Below are positions 1 through 10,173 of a DNA stretch of 64,000 nucleotides, piece after piece. Location of the stretch: NCBI RefSeq assembly GCF_050003625.1, contig NC_134398.1, positions 82,616,003-82,680,002 on the forward strand. Reading direction: 5' to 3'. Source of the DNA: Haematobia irritans (Eukaryota; Arthropoda; Insecta; Diptera; Muscidae). The position numbers and the translations under genes were made by a program. The notes beneath the pieces were generated by a model that ran no database searches, was not told where the DNA came from, and saw only the letters and a list, made by a program, of their open reading frames with translations. Positions within the stretch are counted from its first letter, which is position 1, and the number at the start of each line of letters is the position of its first letter.

Positions 1-40
1 TAATTTCGTGATTAAATCAGAAAAAAATTTTTTGTGTGTG
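1..40. repeat. End of an AT-rich ATTAATTG-type MITE, cut by the window edge
   Basis: The first 40 bases end in TTTTTTGTGTGTG and match the right end of the better preserved copy at 60,139-60,432 (GTGATTGAATCAGAAAA followed by TTTTGTGTGT). Only this end lies in the window. Confidence 0.55.
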
Positions 41-1613
41 CTACTGTTTTAACAGTTTTTTTGCTAAAACAGCAAACAATCTGTTATTTTGGAAAAGCAT
101 ACATACTGCAGGAAAGTCAGTTGTTTGCTGAAATTTTTTGCTGATCCGAATAAAATTATAAATTCACTCCCGTCAAATGGACAATAGTAAAATGGTACAC
201 ATTATATAACATCAAAAATTAAAAACAATTCGTATTTTTTGATTATGCAATAACATTTGTGAACAAACTATCCTTTTTTATTTAAATTTTCTTAATTAAA
301 TGGGATTTGTATACGCTTAACTTCTATGAATATGTGGCTGACATATATATTTGTCCCGAACTACAAATCCAACATGTCAATGTCTTCGATAGTCGATATA
401 TGGCTGTTCTACAATTTTAACAAAACACACTGTTAGAAAAATATGTTTTTCATATGTTCCGATATAAACAAAATGTGTTACGGGCACAATTTTGAAACAC
501 AATATATTTAAGTGCAAACATGTAATGTTCCTAAACTAACACTAAATGTTTGGGACATCTATGCTAATATGTTAGAATATATTATGTTTGGGGCATGAAT
601 GTTTCATAAAAATCATATGTGTGAATGCAAACATATATAAATTTACAAATTTCGACTAAACATACATATGTTGTGATATTTTATTCAAAGCGACAGAGAG
701 AGTATAGATAAAGAAATAGAGATGGCAACCGGGAGAGTTGACGAGAGATATCAACATAACACAGCAAAAGAGTCAAAAGAGAACAATTTCTGTGAAACCG
801 CTTGTATGTTGTTTCGGAAAACTGTTTTATGATCAGGCCAAAAATTTGATATGCTCAAGTCTAATATTATTTAATTTGAATAAAGAGAATAGACATTCGG
901 AACCAAGAGAATAGACATTTGAAAAACAAACAGCATATGTTTTCGCCTTGAGAGCAGCATTTTATGTATGTGTGGACATGTGTTTTGTTTATCATTTTGG
1001 CATTATGGGCACAATTTTTCGTTAAAAGAAATCAGGGGTCTTCATAACGAAAGGGCACTATACTCTTTCTAGAGTTGGGACAGTAAAATAAAATAAGGAG
1101 GAAATAGTGAAAAATTACACAGTAAAATGTATAAAAACAAAGTTTAGTCCCTCCTTATTAATAAGTAGTCCACGAGGAGTTGACGGACACCTTCAAATAT
1201 AAAAGCGGGCATTAAGTTCGAGTTTTGCAGCTAAAACAATTTAAAAAGTTTATTTTCTTTAAAATGAATTATTAAAGAAAAATAAAAGGCATTTTAGAGC
1301 GACGGTGTTAAATGCTAGTAAAAAACTGTTCACGTCTAACTAAATTTATGTTTATATTATAAAATTATTTATGTATGTTTATACTCGACTCCACGTTCTT
1401 CTTTTGTTAGAGTTTTTGAATTCCTTCCAACAGTTTTTGTTACAAAATTGTTATTTTTGCAATAAAAAAATAATATTTTATCCAAATATCAGTCAATTTC
1501 GTTTATATCAAGCACTGTTACTGACTATAAATCTTTAATAACCCACATATCGAAGTTTCATTATAAAAATTTGATATATTTTAAATATAAATGTGTAAAT
1601 GAAAAAAAAAGTG

Positions 1614-1690
1614 TTCGGTCGGAGTAGGGATTGAACTCACGACCCTTTGCATGCAAGGCAGACATGCTAACCACTGCTCCACGTGGCAAA
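1614..1690 (-). repeat. tRNA-derived SINE head (minus strand)
   Basis: On the minus strand the order is a box A-like GAGCAGTGGTTAGCATG, then CTGCCTTGCATGCAA, then a box B-like GTCGTGAGTTCAATCCC. The same head, better preserved, starts the SINE at 44,495 (GTGCAATGGTTAGCATGCCC ... GGTCGTGGGTTCGATTCC). Without a clean cloverleaf it is a SINE-type relic rather than a working tRNA gene. Confidence 0.6.
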
Positions 1691-1800
1691 CAAATGTATG
1701 TTTCTGTTAAATAATGTTATGTTTGGGCTCGTGGGCGCTGCAAACTATGCTATATAAATGTAACTTATAACGATAATTATCTACTGGTGACTATAACAGC

Positions 1801-1872
1801 TACGTAGCCCAGTGGATAGTGTGTTGGCTTACAAACTGTATGGTCCTCGGTTCGATTCTCCGTACAGGCGAA
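1801..1872 (+). repeat. tRNA-like segment (plus strand)
   Basis: A box A-like GTAGCCCAGTGGATAG is followed about 40 bases later by a box B-like TCGGTTCGATTCTCC. Spacing suits an internal RNA polymerase III promoter. The acceptor ends do not pair convincingly, so a tRNA-derived repeat is more likely than a functional tRNA. Confidence 0.5.
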
Positions 1873-2733
1873 AGGTAAAATTTAAAAAAAATTATAAAAG
1901 TGAATAATTAATTAACATTATTGTATTACAGAAAAAGGTGACAAGAACTAAAAAATTTCGTGGAAGTGAAAATTGTGCGAGGGAATGAGCACAATCTTCT
2001 TTGGGGAAAAATCTTCCAAGCATATACTATTTTTGGGCTCAAAATGCTTCCAAACATATAATATGTTCACATAAAACAAACATATTAATGTTTCGGCAGT
2101 ATCCAATAATATATGTGCTTCCTGCAAAATATGTTTGGAACATATGTTAAAGAAGCGATTTTTTTTGAGGGTGCGGCCGCAGAAAAACTCAACTTGATGA
2201 AGATCTTCTAAAAGGACTCCATATTTTTGTAAAGTATTTCCAATAAGAGCTGGTATTTTCGTATTCGAAGAAAAATTTAATGTTTTGAGAGAAATGTTCG
2301 GATGTTTATTTCATAATAAAGCGAAAAGAATAACTCTGGGCAACTCTGATGGCTTGCGAGTAAATTAAAGCCAGCTCTCGGGAAAATTGTAAAAATAATT
2401 AATTTAACTGGATTATAGTAGTTGAAACCAATATTTATCGTCCCTATATTGCTTATTGAGTGATGTAGAATTGGAGTTTTGCGGCATTTACATCAAAATT
2501 CGTTATTTGGATGATTGAAGTATATAAAAATGTTGGGCATTTTTGTTGGTGTGTGCACAAATACATTATTGAGTTGTTACTGTTGTTGCTTTGTTTTGGA
2601 GTTTGTTTGTCGCCTTGTTATTGCTGACAACCACGATTGAGGTTAATGCAAAGTACTGCTGAATTGTTGCTGTTTTTGATTTGGAGTTTGTTTTGCCCGC
2701 CTTGTAAATTGTTGACAAACACCTATAATTGAT

Positions 2734-3747
2734 ATGGCTCCTAAGAAGAATGTGTATAAATGTCCAACATGTACTTTAAAGGTAACTGGATGTAGCATTG
2801 GATGCAGAAATTGTGGAGAATTCTTTCACATTGCATGTTTGAATGTTACTAAGGAGTAACATTCTTTCCTGTACAAAAATAAGAATTTCTCCTATCAATG
2901 TACTAATTGTTCAAATTGTGAAGCTGTTGCAGACCCTGTTGGGTATGATGATGCCTCATTCTCGAATCCCATGGATAAAAGCAGTAATGGGGGGTTACCT
3001 GACTTGAATTCTGGTTTCCAAAAATGCTGTGCTGAGTTCAGTAAAAGCTTAGAGCAGCAGCATTTGAGATATAAACTTGAGCTTCATGAGCAAGTGAAAA
3101 CATTTCAAGACAACATGGCTGAAGTTCTGGATGAATACAGGAAAGAATTTAATAGGAGATTGGATTCTTTGGAAAAAGAAGTAAAAAATATAAATGATTT
3201 GGTTATGAAATTAGACAGTGAAAATAAAAAAGAATTTCGTGATACTCGAACGCACTCTGATATAGTACAGCGGAGAATGAATAGAACAAATATTATAATA
3301 AATGGATTGCCTAAAGGGATAAAAGAATTGAGACAACCTGTTATGAAGATTGCAGATATGTGCAGCGTTAAACTAAGTCCAAATGACATTCAGCACTGTT
3401 GCTACATATTTAAGGGCAAGTCGGTGCTAGTAAAATTCAATTCTGTCTATATTCGTGACCTTATTATGCGAAATTACTACAAACGCAGTCAAATCCTTCT
3501 AAATGATGTTACCGGTGCTGATTCAAGAAATCAAATATTCCTAAATGATCACTTACATGCGACTGCTTCACGGCTGATATTTACCTGCAAAAAGCTTAAA
3601 ACCAACAGTAAAATAAAAAGTTTTAAGTTGGTTAATGGTGATAAACCGAAAGTAGATGTTGTAATGCTGGATGACCAGTACATATGTATGGATAGTGTGG
3701 ATTGTGAGCGTCTTTTGGAAGGAATCAGTGATGAGGTAGTCACGTAA
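2734..3747 (+). pseudogene. LINE ORF1 with PHD-type zinc finger and coiled coil, one premature stop
   Basis: The reading frame opens at ATG 2,734. Cysteines at codons 10, 13, 20, 24 and 27, His32-x2-Cys35, and a later C-x2-C pair (codons 63/66) form a PHD-like finger, a known feature of CR1-type ORF1 proteins. Codon 42 (2,857-2,859) is TAA where GAA would be expected; beyond it the same frame runs open into ATG 2,971 and 258 further residues. That part has a Glu/Lys-rich coiled coil (about residues 30-90 from Met 2,971) and a basic C-terminal region. This copy therefore makes only a truncated or re-initiated ORF1 product. The stop TAA is 33 bases before ORF2. A sequencing error at the single stop is the main alternative. 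Confidence 0.8.
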
Positions 3748-3780
3748 ATTGTTTATATTATAGTAGGATAATAATTATAT

Positions 3781-6648
3781 ATGTATATGTACCTTGTTAA
3801 TATTATTATTATTACAATTTTTACTCTCGATAGCTCTTATGATTATATTATGGAAAATTTTGCTGCGAATAGTGCTAGTGATAACACCTTTTTGTTTTCA
3901 AAATTGGCTGATAGTAAAAACAGTCTGAACATTGGTCATTTTAAATGTCAAAGTTTTGCTTTAAATCGAGGTTCAGCAAAGCTAAGTGAAATTAGAAATA
4001 TTTTAGAAGGGAACATGTTAGACGTTGTTGGTGTAAGTGAGACATGGCTCAAGCCCTATATATCGCGAGATGTAATTGATGTTGTAGGATACAATTTTTA
4101 TAGGAATGATCGGCCTAATAGTAGAGGTGGAGGGGTTGGGATCTATGTGTCCAAGGGAATTAAAAGCAAGGTTGTTTGTGTTAGTGACATGTATGGTGAG
4201 GTAGAATTTATATTTTTAGAGCTGTTCGTCAATCAAAGTAGAATTTTAGTTGGTACTGTATATTTACCGCATGGTGATGTTTGTAGACTTGAGGAGCAGG
4301 TGTCTGATTTAGTTATGAGATACGAGAAAGTTGTGATAATGGGCGATTTCAATAATAACTTGTTCGACTTACGTAAATCGGCGCTTATCAGGGGGGTTTG
4401 CAATAATTTAAATTTAGCAATTGTTCATAATGGTATCCCTACTCATTTTGATGCGCACCATAATTCCACGTCATTAATTGACTATTTTTTAGTTTCTTTG
4501 CCAGAAAAAGTGCATTTATCTAACCAATTCCAAATACCGGGTATATCTCACCATTCATTTATTTTTTTATCATTGGACATACCACTACGGTCGTTTTTTG
4601 AATATTATGACTATGTTGATTATAACATTGATTTGGAGCGTGTACGACAGGCTTTTGATGAGTGCGAATTTTCTAGGATGTACGATACGAATAATGTGGA
4701 TGAGCAGTTGACTATATTGCAGAACAATATAATTGCGGTTCATGGCATTTTTCCTGTTAAGAGGCGCAGATGCTCCAATAGGAGGAAGGACGCATGGTTC
4801 AGGGATCCTGCGATAACATATCATGTTTCCTTACGTGATCTGGCTTGGGGTGCCTTTGTGCGTGATCCATCCACTGAAAACAGGAAGGCGTATTGCAGAT
4901 GTAGGAATAAGGCTAAACGTGTTATACGTAGGACAAGGTCCAAGGTACATGCCAGTCTTTTCGAGGGCAAGTCTAGTAGGGATATTTGGGTAACTTTAAA
5001 CGGTTATGGGGTTGGTAAGTCCAAGGATGTATTGGACGTTGATGTAAATGTCTTGAACAGCATATTTTCGTCCTCCCAAGATAATGGTGATGATTTGAGT
5101 TTTGGTCTCGTACATGGGGATGATGGTTTTTCATTTCATGCTATTGACCGTGGTGAGTTACTTGAGGCTTTCTCTCGCATTAAATCTAAGGCTGTAGGTT
5201 CCGATGGTTTGACGCTTAAGTATGTTTCGATGATAATGGCTTGTATTAGTGATAAGATCCTGCATCTTGTTAACACAATTTTAATGACATCGTCTTTTCC
5301 ATCCGAGTGGAAAATTGGCAAAATTATACCCATTAGGAAATCTGATGTGGTAGATAGCTATAGACCCATCTCGATAATGCCTATATTATCTAAAGTTGTT
5401 GAACACATAATTAAGACTCAGATTATGGATCATGTGCATGCCTCTTCGATGTTACATGATGCTCAATCAGGATTCAGACAGAATAGAAGCACAGCTTCAT
5501 TACTACTGGGCCTTACGGATACCATTAGACAGTCTGTGAGCAACCATTGTTACTGCATTTTGCTATCGCTGGATTTAGAAAAGGCCTTCGATAAGTTGAA
5601 TCATGTTATGCTTATTGAAAAGTTGCATCGGAATTTTGGGTTTTCGCGTTCGGCATGTGCTCTGTTAAGGTCATATCTAACTGGCCGATATCAATATGTC
5701 TTTAGTGGTGGTATTAGTTCGGATCTTTTGCCTGTGACCAGTGGCGTCCCGCAGGGATCTGTGCTGGGTCCCCTACTTTTTATCATGTATATGAATGATT
5801 TCTTTGTTGAGATTTCGAGCTCAAACTGTTTGCCATTTGCATTTGCGGATGACATACAGATTTTGTTCAGATGTGATATGCAATTTTCAGATGTCTTGCA
5901 GAGTATCATTGATTACAGCTGTATGTACTTGGATGACTGGATGCATGTGAATAAGCTTGTAATTAACACTAGGAAGACAAAGGCTATGTGTTTTGGTAAT
6001 GCCCCTATTGGTATTTCTGTCAGAGTAGGTAATGATGATATTGAGTTTGTGAATCACATTAAATGTCTTGGGGTGTCATTTGATTATGAATTGAATTTTG
6101 AATTACATATAAATTCTATTAATACCAAGGTAAATTTTATTTTAAGGAAATTGTATAATTTAGAGTTATGTATTCCATTGGAAATGAGAAAAAGAATAGT
6201 TCATGCGCTAATTATGCCAATTTTCTTATATTGTTTGGAGGTGTACTCTGGAGTTCCTATGGTTCTGGTACAGAAATTAAGAACAATTTTCAACAGAGTA
6301 ATTCGTTTTGTCTACTCACTTAATGTACGACAACATGTAACCCCATATGTAATGGACTTTTTGGGGTGTACCTGTTTTGATTTTATAAAGATTCGCGTCC
6401 TTATGCATTTCTATACCGCATATAGAGCTAGAACTCCTACATTTTTGATTGATTTATTTAAGTTTACAAGATCTACTAGGAATCCTCAGATGTTTATCCC
6501 AAAGTTAACTTCTATATTAGAGCGATCATTCCACGTTAGGGCTGCCCGACTATACAATGTCTTGCCTCTTCCTTTAAGAAGTTTTGAATGTACTAAACGA
6601 CCTTTTCGTCAGAAATTGATGGCTCACTATAATATAAGTAATGATTAA
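3781..6648 (+). CDS. LINE ORF2: APE-type endonuclease and reverse transcriptase
   Basis: This 955-codon uninterrupted frame encodes the retrotransposition enzyme that nicks target DNA and primes reverse transcription. The N-terminal third is an AP-endonuclease domain, with VSETWL (catalytic Glu), GGGVGIYV, GDFNNN and the terminal motif ISHHSF, where SDH is the more usual form. The RT domain follows, with YRPIS, SGFRQNRST, LDLEKAFDK (block A Asp), GVPQGSVLGPLLF (block B), FADDIQ (catalytic Asp pair) and LGVSFD. The C-terminal region ends in ERSFHVRAARLYN-like sequence shared by the other relics here. Met24 (3,850) is a plausible alternative start. No RNase H domain is seen. The frame looks intact, so the enzyme could still work, although ORF1 upstream is broken. 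Confidence 0.9.
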   Translation: MYMYLVNIIIITIFTLDSSYDYIMENFAANSASDNTFLFSKLADSKNSLNIGHFKCQSFALNRGSAKLSEIRNILEGNMLDVVGVSETWLKPYISRDVIDVVGYNFYRNDRPNSRGGGVGIYVSKGIKSKVVCVSDMYGEVEFIFLELFVNQSRILVGTVYLPHGDVCRLEEQVSDLVMRYEKVVIMGDFNNNLFDLRKSALIRGVCNNLNLAIVHNGIPTHFDAHHNSTSLIDYFLVSLPEKVHLSNQFQIPGISHHSFIFLSLDIPLRSFFEYYDYVDYNIDLERVRQAFDECEFSRMYDTNNVDEQLTILQNNIIAVHGIFPVKRRRCSNRRKDAWFRDPAITYHVSLRDLAWGAFVRDPSTENRKAYCRCRNKAKRVIRRTRSKVHASLFEGKSSRDIWVTLNGYGVGKSKDVLDVDVNVLNSIFSSSQDNGDDLSFGLVHGDDGFSFHAIDRGELLEAFSRIKSKAVGSDGLTLKYVSMIMACISDKILHLVNTILMTSSFPSEWKIGKIIPIRKSDVVDSYRPISIMPILSKVVEHIIKTQIMDHVHASSMLHDAQSGFRQNRSTASLLLGLTDTIRQSVSNHCYCILLSLDLEKAFDKLNHVMLIEKLHRNFGFSRSACALLRSYLTGRYQYVFSGGISSDLLPVTSGVPQGSVLGPLLFIMYMNDFFVEISSSNCLPFAFADDIQILFRCDMQFSDVLQSIIDYSCMYLDDWMHVNKLVINTRKTKAMCFGNAPIGISVRVGNDDIEFVNHIKCLGVSFDYELNFELHINSINTKVNFILRKLYNLELCIPLEMRKRIVHALIMPIFLYCLEVYSGVPMVLVQKLRTIFNRVIRFVYSLNVRQHVTPYVMDFLGCTCFDFIKIRVLMHFYTAYRARTPTFLIDLFKFTRSTRNPQMFIPKLTSILERSFHVRAARLYNVLPLPLRSFECTKRPFRQKLMAHYNISND

Positions 6649-7211
6649 CAAATTCCTACATAAAAAAACATATATAGAATAATTAAAAAAAAAAAAAAAT
6701 TATAAATAATTATATTAATAAATGAACCAAAATATGAACTGGTTCTCATGCCTATTTTTACTAATAGACAATGATGAACGCTAATATGAAGTAGATATAA
6801 TTCTATAATTCTTTAGTTCTTTTCTGTATTATACATTTTTGTAAGTAATTTCTCAGTATTAGTTTTCCTATTATTTATTTAATGCTCATTTACACAAATT
6901 TATAATCATTTAGTCCTATATTCTCATTTCTAGACCATAAGCTAGGTAATGTTGAATGGTTATTAATGTCATTATTATATATATTTTTTTTTATATCATT
7001 GTAATTCCATTTATATTCTATTATTTTAGTAAAATTGTTGTAATATCAATTAATCGAGACTAGAGTAGCCGGTGATTCTTTTTTATTATATTTTTTATTC
7101 TAATTAATGTTATAAATTAAGTCAATTATTCAAAGAATTGTGTAGTTTTTGGGTCATATATGGTCTAGCGACTTGACTCTTTATGAAATAAATAAATAAA
7201 TAAATAAATAA

Positions 7212-7589
7212 AAGTATGCAGTTGATAATGAAAAGCAATTTCAACCAAATATATTCATGTGAATTCTATCGTTGAGGCTGTGATTCGACGCTGGGTTGAT
7301 AGCATTCTTTCATCCGACAGGAAGGTTTTAAAGTCGCAATATCTTGGTGGCTTATTATGATTGCCCAGCTTGGAAACGTTTCCTGCAAAAGAGTTGCTTG
7401 TGTGACACGTAACTGTTAAAAGTTAGTGTTGTCCAGTTCAACACCAACCAGCTCCAACCATAAAACAAGTTCATTTGTGAAAAAATCAAGTAAATCCGCA
7501 AGGCCACTAACCAAACTAAACAGTCGTGCATTGAGAATAGAGGACCCTCATTTTTTGCATTTTGACATATAAGCCGAGGTGGAAATGAG
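7212..7589. other. No gene recognised between LINE tail and inverted repeat
   Basis: Mixed-composition sequence with no ORF, terminal repeat or splice-flanked exon that I can support. Confidence 0.5.
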
Positions 7590-7886
7590 CAAAGATTATA
7601 GATTTGAGGAAGATAGGAAATTGGCTTGCGTCATACCAAATGTTGCATTTACCAGATTAGTTTAATGTTTGTAATCTTTTAGTTGTTTTTCGTTTTTATT
7701 TTTTAAATGAAAAATGTAATTTTCTTAATGAAACAATGTTAAATTTTAGGCAACAACAAGACAAAAATACATTTTCCCCTTTGTGGAAATTTATTTCGTG
7801 CTCTTAATTTCTTTTTATTTGCATTTTAATGCTACGTCAATACTTGTCGTATACACGTTTGGTTCGAGTATTAAACTAATGTGGTA

Positions 7887-8496
7887 ACAGGTTGGCTGAT
7901 AAGTCCCCGGTCTAACAAAGAAAAACACATTTTTTTGTCAAAATTCGTTTTTATTATTCAACATAGTTCCTTTCAAGAGCGATACAACGATTATAACGAC
8001 CTTCCAATTTTTTGATACCATTTTGGTAGTACTCCTTCGGTTTTGCCTCAAAATAGGCCTCAGTTTCGGCGATCACCTCTTTATTGCAGCCAAATTTTTT
8101 CCCTGCGAGCATCCTTTTGAGGTCTGAGAACAAGAAAAAGTCGCTGGGGGCCAGATCTGGAGAATACGGTGGGTGGGGAAGCAATTCGAAGCCCAATTCA
8201 TGAATTTTTGCCATCGTTTTCAATGACTTGTGGCACAGTGCGCTGTTCTGGTGGAACAACACTTTTTTCTTCTTCATATGGGGCCGTTTTGCCGCGATTT
8301 CGACCTTCAAACGCTCCAACAACTCCATATAATAGTCACTGTTGATGGTTTTTCCCTTCTCAAGATAATCATTAAAAATTATTCCATGCGCATCCCAAAA
8401 AACAGAGGCCATTACTTTGCCAGCGGACTTTTGAGTCTTTCCACGCTTCGGAGACGTTTCACCGGTCGCTCTCCACTCAGCCGACTGTCGATTGGA
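7887..8496 (-). mobile_element. Himar-like (irritans group) mariner, 5'-truncated
   Basis: The 3' terminus begins ACAGGTTGGCTGATAAGTCC directly after a TA dinucleotide, the known irritans-group mariner TIR. The transposase tail reads leftward from about 8,496 to the stop at 7,954. The N-terminal half and the other TIR are missing; homology ends near 8,496. Confidence 0.9.
7954..8496 (-). pseudogene. Himar-like mariner transposase fragment with mutated catalytic Asp
   Basis: The C-terminal half of a DD34D transposase, homologous from about SNRQSAEW to the final NYVE. It carries KVMASVFWDAHG and PPYSPDLAPSDFF, the latter holding the third catalytic Asp. The second catalytic motif, normally HQDNAP, here reads HQNSAL, so the metal-binding Asp is Asn. 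The DNA-binding N-terminus and first Asp motif are absent. Reading continues upstream of the Met at 8,412 to about 8,496 without a stop, so that Met is not a real start. It cannot make active transposase, but could serve as a clear marker of the family. Confidence 0.92.
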
Positions 8497-8633
8497 CTAA
8501 GGATTGTAGTGAAAAAAAATAAAAACGAAAAACAACTAAAAGATTACAAACATTAAACTAATCTGGTAAATGCAACATTTGGTATGACGCAAGCCAATCT
8601 CCCATCTTCCTCAAATCTATAATCTTTGGTTTT

Positions 8634-8758
8634 CATGTTCGTTCATTCTCGTCCCTAAGCTACGCTTTGTTGTTCCAATATATCGTCTTCCACAAGGTAT
8701 ATTGGAAGATATATTGGAACAACAAAGCGTAGCTTAGGGACGAGAAAGAACGAACATG
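8634..8758. repeat. Near-perfect hairpin palindrome, arms about 57 bp, loop 10 bp
   Basis: The left arm 8,634-8,692 (starts CATGTTCGTTCATTCTCGTC) is the reverse complement of 8,703-8,758 (ends AAGAACGAACATG), with one mismatch and a 3-base length difference. The loop is 8,693-8,702. The right arm is also part of the degraded LINE frame at 8,734-8,870, so the left arm looks like an inverted duplication of LINE sequence. Confidence 0.9.
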
Positions 8759-8870
8759 AAGTTTTTTAGTGCTTTATTCTGAGCCGATTGTAATTCTCTT
8801 AAAGATATTGAGGTACGACAACCATAAATTATTGGCAAATATGTCAAATGAGAATCTTCTACTACGCACG
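8734..8870 (-). pseudogene. Short LINE reverse-transcriptase C-terminal remnant
   Basis: On the minus strand the frame reads SHLTYLPIIYGCRTS then LRELQSAQNKALKNF, which resembles the post-RT region of jockey-like elements (order: SHLxYLxxIxG, LQxxQNxALK). Only about 45 residues are recognisable and no catalytic motif is included. Confidence 0.5.
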
Positions 8871-9009
8871 GACGAAAAAGGCTGTTTTTCTTATGTTTGG
8901 GTGTAAACATGTATGTGTTTAGAAATCGAGACCTAGAGAGTATGCTGCTAGTAAAATATTGAAAGTAACCAATTGGCGCCTTAAAAATATATCCACACAA
9001 AGAAAATTT

Positions 9010-9170
9010 CATTAAAATTGTCTAATACAAGTGTATGCCCTAAGGTGAAACATAATATGTTTGAACAATACAAACAATATTTTGTTTGGACCAATCTTGA
9101 AAATATATATGCTTGGAGCAAAATGTGTTTGGAGTATATGTTACAGAAGCGATTTTTTGGGGGTGCAGCT
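9010..9170 (+). repeat. Partial copy of the 415-2,173 repeat (right end)
   Basis: AT-rich ATATGTTTG motifs are followed by GTTACAGAAGCGATTTTTTG and GGGTGCAG, as at about 2,140-2,175. Coding frames here are spurious. Confidence 0.5.
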
Positions 9171-9934
9171 ACGGAATCTTCTACTACATATGCGTCATTT
9201 TTGTATTTCAGAGTTTTCAGTAGAATTGTCAATAACGGAATTGTTATTTTCTTCAGGAGTTTAGTTTTTATATGTACATTCCTCAATAGAACCCAATATT
9301 GAAGATTATTTTTGAAATTTTCAAGCGGACTTATGTACCACCTGAAAGTATGGAACTATTTTCTATAGTAAGCAAATCGACAATTTATGTAGTTTCGAAG
9401 AAATAAAATAATTTTTATTAATCAGATCTAACTAAATATAACTTTCACAATTCTGCATAAGATCTTAAGGGTGAATTTATTGAGTTGAGATTGCGTGCCA
9501 GTTGAAGTGATAATTTGTGTGCAATTAAACAGAGCCGTCGAATTGGTTTTCGGTAAAAGTTGCTTTAAAGTTATCACATGTATTTCGTCCAACATAGTAT
9601 AGAATGAAAACCGTAGATAAAATATGTTAAACCCAGTTATTTCACATTTGTCATGAATTAATGAAATGAATTATACTTATATTTTACTGAATTAATACTT
9701 TAAAAACTTTTATTTATAAGTACTATAAGCATATTTCTCTCGCTCCACCTTTCTTTGTAACTCCTATTTCTGAAACTCACTCTAATGGTTAATTATAACG
9801 TAAAGTTATAATTTATACTTACACTTTGAAATTCTGTCCTCAAGCCGGTAAGCAACTACAATACTCCTATAAATCGTAGACTACATTGAAATCTGAAACC
9901 TGTCCTTTTTTAACACTTTTATTCCATTATTTAT
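9171..9934. other. No gene or clear repeat seen
   Basis: AT-rich sequence without supported ORFs, TIRs or splice-flanked exons. Confidence 0.5.
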
Positions 9935-10012
9935 TTATTTTTTTATTTATTTCCATTTATTTAGGCAATTCAAAGCCTTTAAAAGGCCAATTTAACGAAT
10001 TACAATGTACTA
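9935..10012 (-). repeat. LINE 3'-tail remnant (minus strand)
   Basis: On the minus strand it ends in TAAATAAATGGAAATAAATA-type tandem units, preceded by AAGCCTTTGAATTGCC. A near match on the plus strand lies at about 46,205-46,250. This fits the 3' end of a CR1-like element in opposite orientation. Confidence 0.55.
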
Positions 10013-10173
10013 CTCTAAATGTACTACTCTATGTATATATAAAATTCAAAGTACAGTAAGGGACAAAATTGTTCGCAAAGTTATAGAGTCTTTGCAACTC
10101 TAATACTTTGTCTATGGTCAAGGGACTAGTTAGTGATAATATGGCATCTTTCGTTTCGAAATTTACTCTTCTT

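Larger units (their letters stand above)
415..2173. mobile_element. Nested non-coding repeat insertion carrying two tRNA-like segments
   Basis: This block is absent from the uninterrupted host copy at 23,655-24,160, so it is an insertion. Its left part is rich in ATATGTTT/AACATATG motifs. Its right end (AAGCGATTTTTTTTGAGGGTGC) recurs at about 9,148-9,170 with small differences. It has no ORF of note. Two tRNA-like stretches lie inside (1,614-1,690 minus and 1,801-1,872 plus). Part of 1,200-1,300 resembles the MITE at 59,489-59,708. The class is unresolved. Confidence 0.55.
41..2290 (+). mobile_element. Split copy of the GCTGTTTTAGCA-rich element, interrupted by an insertion
   Basis: Bases 41-414 and about 2,174-2,290 are two halves of one sequence that is continuous at 23,655-24,160. 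Shared landmarks in order are AGCAAACAATCTGTTATTTT, GCTGATCCGAATAAAATTAT, TTGTATACGCTTAACTTCTA, then ACTCAACTTGATGAAGATCT. In this copy everything between GGCTGTTCTACA (near 403-414) and GCCGCAG (near 2,177) is replaced by about 1.76 kb of foreign DNA. No coding capacity was recognised. Confidence 0.7.
2395..7211 (+). mobile_element. Near full-length CR1/jockey-like non-LTR retrotransposon
   Basis: Two consecutive ORFs (2,734-3,747 and 3,781-6,648) encode a PHD-finger/coiled-coil ORF1 and an endonuclease-reverse transcriptase ORF2. A 560-base AT-rich 3' UTR follows and ends in tandem AAATA units at about 7,186-7,211, the usual LINE 3' tail. The 5' UTR contains an imperfect duplication (about 2,582-2,630 and 2,664-2,718, sharing TTGGAGTTTGTTT and TTGACAA). 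The exact 5' end is not fixed. At least five related 3' relics occur in the window (14,345, 30,952, 40,055, 43,190 and 49,888). Confidence 0.85.
7590..8632. repeat. Inverted repeat arms (about 117 bp each) flanking a mariner relic
   Basis: The left arm at about 7,590-7,708 reads AGATTATAGATTTGAGGAAG then GGCTTGCGTCATACCAAATG through TTGTTTTTCGTTTTTATTTT. Its reverse complement is present at about 8,513-8,632 with only a few mismatches. The Himar-like mariner remnant sits between the arms, against the right one. Confidence 0.8.

Noticed and set aside
1801..1872. Functional tRNA gene
   Set aside because: Box A and B are recognisable but the acceptor stem and anticodon arm do not pair cleanly, and the segment lies inside a repeat.
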